From Paenibacillus sp. UNC451MF (GTDB taxonomy: Bacteria > Bacillota > Bacilli > Paenibacillales > NBRC-103111): a stretch of 64,000 nt of DNA. Both the position numbers and the translations under genes were made by a program. Positions within the stretch are counted from its first letter, which is position 1; every line of letters starts with the position of its first letter. Below are positions 60,946 through 64,000 of the stretch, one piece after another. The notes under the pieces were generated by a model. The model saw only the letters and a program-made list of their open reading frames with translations, was not told the origin of the DNA and made no database searches. Where the stretch lies: positions 1 through 64,000 of the forward strand of contig NZ_JMLS01000031.1 in the NCBI RefSeq assembly GCF_000686845.1. The letters run 5' to 3'.

Positions 60946-61536
60946 ATGTACGAACTAAGGGATAAGGATTTCATTTTTATATTTACCGGTCCTAATGGTG
61001 CCGGACGTAAAACAGTAGCTCAGATGTCAGGCGAGACACTAGGGATGAAGAAGGTTATATCGTACACAACACGGGCACCCCGTTCCGCGGAGTTCGACGG
61101 ACAGGATTACCACTTTGTTTCACGAGATGCCTTTCTTGAAGCGGAGCGCAATAACGAGTTTGTGGAAGTCATCGAAATGGATGGAAACCGTTATGGCGTA
61201 AAGGAAAAGGATGTCGCCAAGATGCTTGATAAGTATGGGGCGATTTACCTTGTTCTTAACCGTTTTGGAGCCGAGTCTCTGAAGAAGCTCTATGGTAATA
61301 AAGCCGTGCGTATCTTCATTCATGCCGATTTGAAAACCATCGTGAAGCGTGAGGAAGATCGAGGCGATTCTCCGGAATTGATTCAGCGCTATACATCTCA
61401 TTATGATGAAGAAATGGCGTATAAGGACCAATGCGAGCATATTTTCGAAAATCTCGATTTGGCTCATACGGTATTTGATCTTACTAAGACTTTGGATGAC
61501 AACTATTTACACCGCAATCTGGTCGATAAAGACTAA
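60946..61536 (+). CDS. Guanylate kinase-like protein with a changed P-loop
   Basis: A 196-residue protein with the guanylate kinase fold: P-loop FTGPNGAGRKTVAQM (about 15-27), GMP-binding block ISYTTRAPRSAEFDGQDYHF (about 39-58), FVEVIEMDGNRYGV, and the lid and core KTIVKREEDRGD. Canonical guanylate kinase has GPSGVGKGT; here the invariant Lys position is Arg, with Lys shifted by one. It may still bind ATP, or have lost catalysis and become a regulatory protein. It is a second copy besides the standard gmk expected elsewhere. AAGGAGGGG precedes the ATG. It follows the helicase gene by 128 bases with its own promoter. Confidence 0.82.
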   Translation: MYELRDKDFIFIFTGPNGAGRKTVAQMSGETLGMKKVISYTTRAPRSAEFDGQDYHFVSRDAFLEAERNNEFVEVIEMDGNRYGVKEKDVAKMLDKYGAIYLVLNRFGAESLKKLYGNKAVRIFIHADLKTIVKREEDRGDSPELIQRYTSHYDEEMAYKDQCEHIFENLDLAHTVFDLTKTLDDNYLHRNLVDKD

Positions 61537-61565
61537 AATAACTTATCCTATATAAATAGGATATT

Positions 61566-61600
61566 AAAAAGAGTCCCGCTGCAAAAGCTGGACTCTTTTT
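61566..61600. terminator. Bidirectional terminator between the guanylate kinase-like and lipoprotein genes
   Basis: AAAAAGAGTCC pairs perfectly with GGACTCTTTTT around 13 bases. Confidence 0.9.
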
Positions 61601-61623
61601 TAATGTCACTCATGAATGAAGTG

Positions 61624-62961
61624 TTATTTCTTCTTCAAACCTTCGATTAATTTATTAATTTCCTCATCGCCTTCTCGAAGCGCCGTATTTATATCCTTGC
61701 CCTCTAGAATAACATCCAGCAGCTTATTATTAACTACAGCATCAGCGCCTGTAGGAATCAACGACATCAGCTCAGGAGCACCGCCAGACGATGGAGTCGG
61801 AGCGGATTGATTGTAATAGTAAGCGCCTACATTTTTGCCGCCCATTAACGGCGAATCCGATCCAAACGCCTTTTTAATCTGATCATTAGTCGTAGGAGTA
61901 CGTACGCCGCGCTTGGATTCCGTCATGAAGAACTCATCTGACGTCAGATACGATAAGACCTCAAAGGCTGCTTCCTTGTGCTGGCTCGTCTTCATAATAC
62001 TGTACATCCAAGGGGACGGTTGATCCGCAATTTTTGGCTTATCGGCAAACGTAGGCATCGAAACGACATCCCAATTCATACCTTGTGGTATTAATTTGAC
62101 ATGGTTCAAGTCATTGTTGATGACAGCCATCGCAATGGTTTGCTCTTTGGCGAACGCCTGAAGCTCCGGATTGGTCGATCTTGAATTCGGTCTGTTATTG
62201 CCTGGAATTTGATAAATACGCATCAAATTCTGATACAGCTTCTTCCACTCTTCTGTGTTCAAGCTCGCTTTGCCTGTAACCGGATCAAGCGGTCTTAAAC
62301 CGTACGGATTTTCCCTTAACAAATATCCGTGGAACGTAGACAGTCCCCGATATTTGGTTCCATCGATTTCGCGTGTCATTTTCTTAGCCAAATCATATAC
62401 TTCATCCCACGTCATTCCGTCCGTCGGATACGCCGTTCCGAACTTATCGAACACATCTTTGTTATAGTACATAACGGATGTACTGGCTACGAAAGGAAGA
62501 CCGTAGATGCCTTTACCGCCAGTGTATTGATCCAATGCTTTTAAAGATGCAGGATCGAGGCGACTCGTATCGTATTTATTTTTCTTGATCAAGTCCGACA
62601 TATCGTATTCAAGGCCTAATCCTTGAATCAAATTCGGGTACCGGTTGTAAACATACCAGAAAATATCCGGGGTCGTTCCAGCCGTAACGAGATCCTCTAG
62701 GTTGCTGCCTTTGCCGCGCTCAATATATTTTACTGTGATCCAAGGGAATTTTTTTCTAATTGGATCTCCGATTTCTTTCTCGAAGTCCTCCGGCGTTTTA
62801 CCTAATTCCGAAGAAAAAACAAGTTCAACCGGTTCTCTATTTTGCGGTTCGTTTGCTTTTCCCGATTCACTGGCTTTGCTGTCAGAACCTCCGTTGCCAC
62901 CAGAGCATGCCGTAACTAGCATACTTAAAGCTAGAAAAGGAACCACCTTACGCATTTTCAT
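61624..62961 (-). CDS. Extracellular sugar-binding lipoprotein
   Basis: A 445-residue lipoprotein with signal and lipobox LVTACSGGNG (Cys about 19). It has the family-1 binding-protein fold: VELVFSSELGKTPEDFEKEI, GTTPDIFWYVYNRYPNLIQG, YGLPFVASTSVMYYNKDVFD (typical hinge strand with the YYNKD motif) and KEAAFEVLSYLTSDEF. It is only distantly similar to the two 510-residue proteins at 35-39 kb. GGAGGGG precedes the ATG. A candidate CcpA site lies 78 bases upstream. The GH105 gene lies upstream on the same strand, beyond a terminator. No permease gene is visible in the window. Confidence 0.9.
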   Translation of the reverse strand: MKMRKVVPFLALSMLVTACSGGNGGSDSKASESGKANEPQNREPVELVFSSELGKTPEDFEKEIGDPIRKKFPWITVKYIERGKGSNLEDLVTAGTTPDIFWYVYNRYPNLIQGLGLEYDMSDLIKKNKYDTSRLDPASLKALDQYTGGKGIYGLPFVASTSVMYYNKDVFDKFGTAYPTDGMTWDEVYDLAKKMTREIDGTKYRGLSTFHGYLLRENPYGLRPLDPVTGKASLNTEEWKKLYQNLMRIYQIPGNNRPNSRSTNPELQAFAKEQTIAMAVINNDLNHVKLIPQGMNWDVVSMPTFADKPKIADQPSPWMYSIMKTSQHKEAAFEVLSYLTSDEFFMTESKRGVRTPTTNDQIKKAFGSDSPLMGGKNVGAYYYNQSAPTPSSGGAPELMSLIPTGADAVVNNKLLDVILEGKDINTALREGDEEINKLIEGLKKK

Positions 62962-63038
62962 TCTGTAACCCCTCCTGAAGAAATATGATGTGTCATTGCC
63001 AAACCATCGATGCTTTCACACCGGAGCGAAGCGACATT

Positions 63039-63052
63039 TGTAATCGCTTGCA
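63039..63052. promoter_or_regulatory. Candidate CcpA operator (cre site)
   Basis: TGTAATCGCTTGCA fits the cre consensus TGNAANCGNTNNCA and is symmetric at all consensus positions. It lies 78 bases before the start codon of the binding-lipoprotein gene, so carbon catabolite control of sugar uptake is plausible. Confidence 0.6.
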
Positions 63053-63207
63053 GATATTATATCAACAAATATCCAATAATTGTGTTGTTCAATTAGTATT
63101 AAATGTCGTTACGCTATCCTGAGCGGCACCTACAATATGTTGATAACTTTTACATATAATTGAATTTTAGCTCAGCTAATAATGGAGGTCTCAGCACAGC
63201 AAAAAGA

Positions 63208-63228
63208 GTTGAGCAGCATTTGCCCAAC
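63208..63228 (-). terminator. Terminator of the GH105 gene
   Basis: On the minus strand GTTGGGCA pairs with TGCTCAAC (one G-U pair) around five bases, followed by TCTTTTT. Confidence 0.8.
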
Positions 63229-63252
63229 CCATTAATGGTTGTAACCTATGAA

Positions 63253-64000
63253 TTATGAATGAGTAAGAAACTTGCGCAGCCTAATCGTTTCGATCCCGGC
63301 TAGAAGCACAATACCAATACCATGAGTATCGTTCAACAGCCATGACAATTGATCCTTATAATATAATGAAGAGAAAGAGTAGCCAGATCCTCGGCACACG
63401 CCATAAATATTGCCGCTCTTATCAATGCAGGTGGCGGCCAAGCCGTCCCAGCCCTTAAATACAGCTTGAATATAAGGCTCAGTGTTCACAATCCAGCCAA
63501 AGCGTACAGCCCGGGCAAAAGCATACATGAACATCGAGGTGCAGGAAGCCTCCTCATAAGATTTGGGATCGGTAAGTACTTGATGCCACATACCCCTTAC
63601 TCCTTGCAAGCGTAAATAACCTTCGCACAGCTCCTGCAAAAAGCTTATCAGCTCCCCTCTCAGATCATGATCCTCGGGCATTACCGATAACAGCTCCGTC
63701 AGCGAGAACAGTACCCAGCCATTCCCTCTTCCCCATGGCACGCCATTCGGCTTATCGAACTTCATATCATAGACATGGTGCATAATCTGCTTGTCCGACA
63801 TGAACAGCTTACTTTTGTACAAGAGAAATTGCTTCGCAGCATCATTCAAATATGAAATGTCCTGCGTCAGCTCATAATATCTGCTCAAGAACGGAGTGCT
63901 CATGTATAAGTCATCGCACCAAATTGTATCCTTCATGAAATCGACCGTACCGCGTACCCGGTATAGACAGTCGTCCGCTAACCGGTCCTGGACGCTTGTA
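63253..64000 (-). CDS. Glycoside hydrolase family 88/105 (unsaturated rhamnogalacturonyl hydrolase), N-terminus outside the window
   Basis: The frame stays open to the window edge, so the N-terminal part is missing; about 248 residues are visible. This is an (alpha/alpha)6-barrel enzyme that removes unsaturated uronic acid from pectin-derived oligosaccharides (YteR/YesR type in B. subtilis). Recognised: KDTIWCDDLYMSTPFLSRYY with the catalytic Asp, HHVYDMKF, GVPWGRGNGWVLFSLTELL and MWHQVLTDPKSYEEASCTSM. These match the GH105 active-site layout. It likely works inside the cell together with the GH28 enzyme and the sugar-uptake proteins of this window. Confidence 0.9.
   Translation of the reverse strand, partial: TSVQDRLADDCLYRVRGTVDFMKDTIWCDDLYMSTPFLSRYYELTQDISYLNDAAKQFLLYKSKLFMSDKQIMHHVYDMKFDKPNGVPWGRGNGWVLFSLTELLSVMPEDHDLRGELISFLQELCEGYLRLQGVRGMWHQVLTDPKSYEEASCTSMFMYAFARAVRFGWIVNTEPYIQAVFKGWDGLAATCIDKSGNIYGVCRGSGYSFSSLYYKDQLSWLLNDTHGIGIVLLAGIETIRLRKFLTHS

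Overview
The window reads as chromosome of a Gram-positive, endospore-forming, aerobic soil bacterium, most likely Paenibacillus or a close relative. The reasons are strong AGGAGG-type ribosome binding sites, a complete caa3 oxidase (ctaCDEFG), a YhcN/YlaJ-type sporulation lipoprotein, bacilliredoxin, YtcQ/YteP/YtcP-type sugar ABC genes whose ATPase is not nearby, a membrane AraC regulator of the YesN type, and several pectin-degrading enzymes. No rRNA, tRNA, CRISPR array, prophage or complete mobile element was seen. The assignment rests on gene content alone.

Layout. 1-700: tail of an IS1182-like transposase and a decayed GNAT gene. 0.7-5.6 kb: GNAT, an actinomycete-type (class I) xylose isomerase, a cutC-asparaginase pair, a small unknown gene and sodA. 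5.8-16.1 kb: housekeeping and signalling genes (HD-GYP, Crp/Fnr, mutY, AraC, a cytochrome c lipoprotein, SIMPL, DinB-like, thioesterase, acpS, nadE, bacilliredoxin, two small unknown proteins, polysaccharide deacetylase). 16.4-20.2 kb: a flavoprotein, a DinB remnant, and a GH28 pectinase behind an unknown 221-residue protein. 20.4-26.2 kb: a p-aminobenzoyl-glutamate-type cluster (abgT, abgA, an unusual regulator, abgB). 26.6-33.2 kb: Mn-type CDF exporter, small unknowns, Nudix, IclR, an aldolase-like gene with a structured leader, PepSY and radical SAM proteins. 33.3-43.7 kb: a carbohydrate-uptake locus with two permeases, two paralogous binding lipoproteins, two AraC regulators and a GH4 glycosidase. 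43.8-49.2 kb: ZIP transporter, DMT-like protein, malic enzyme, TlpA-like thioredoxin, PCYCGC lipoprotein, small Sm-like protein. 49.4-57.1 kb: two-component system and cytochrome oxidase genes. 57.5-61.5 kb: sporulation lipoprotein, a DEAD-box helicase with a ten-copy repeat tail, and a guanylate-kinase paralogue. 61.6-64.0 kb: a sugar-binding lipoprotein with a candidate CcpA site and a truncated GH105 gene.

How genes work together. GH28, GH105, GH4, three binding lipoproteins and the permeases suggest uptake and intracellular breakdown of pectin or galactose-containing oligosaccharides. CtaC-D-E-F plus CtaG and a DUF420 protein build a terminal oxidase. AbgT/A/B would import and cleave aminobenzoyl-glutamate or similar amidated compounds.

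The least explained signals are: two copies of a hairpin element with conserved outer flanks and unrelated inner stems (28.8 and 51.6 kb); the 10 x 84 bp in-frame repeat of the helicase; the regulator inside the abg cluster; the leader RNA before the aldolase gene; and the altered P-loop of the guanylate-kinase-like protein.
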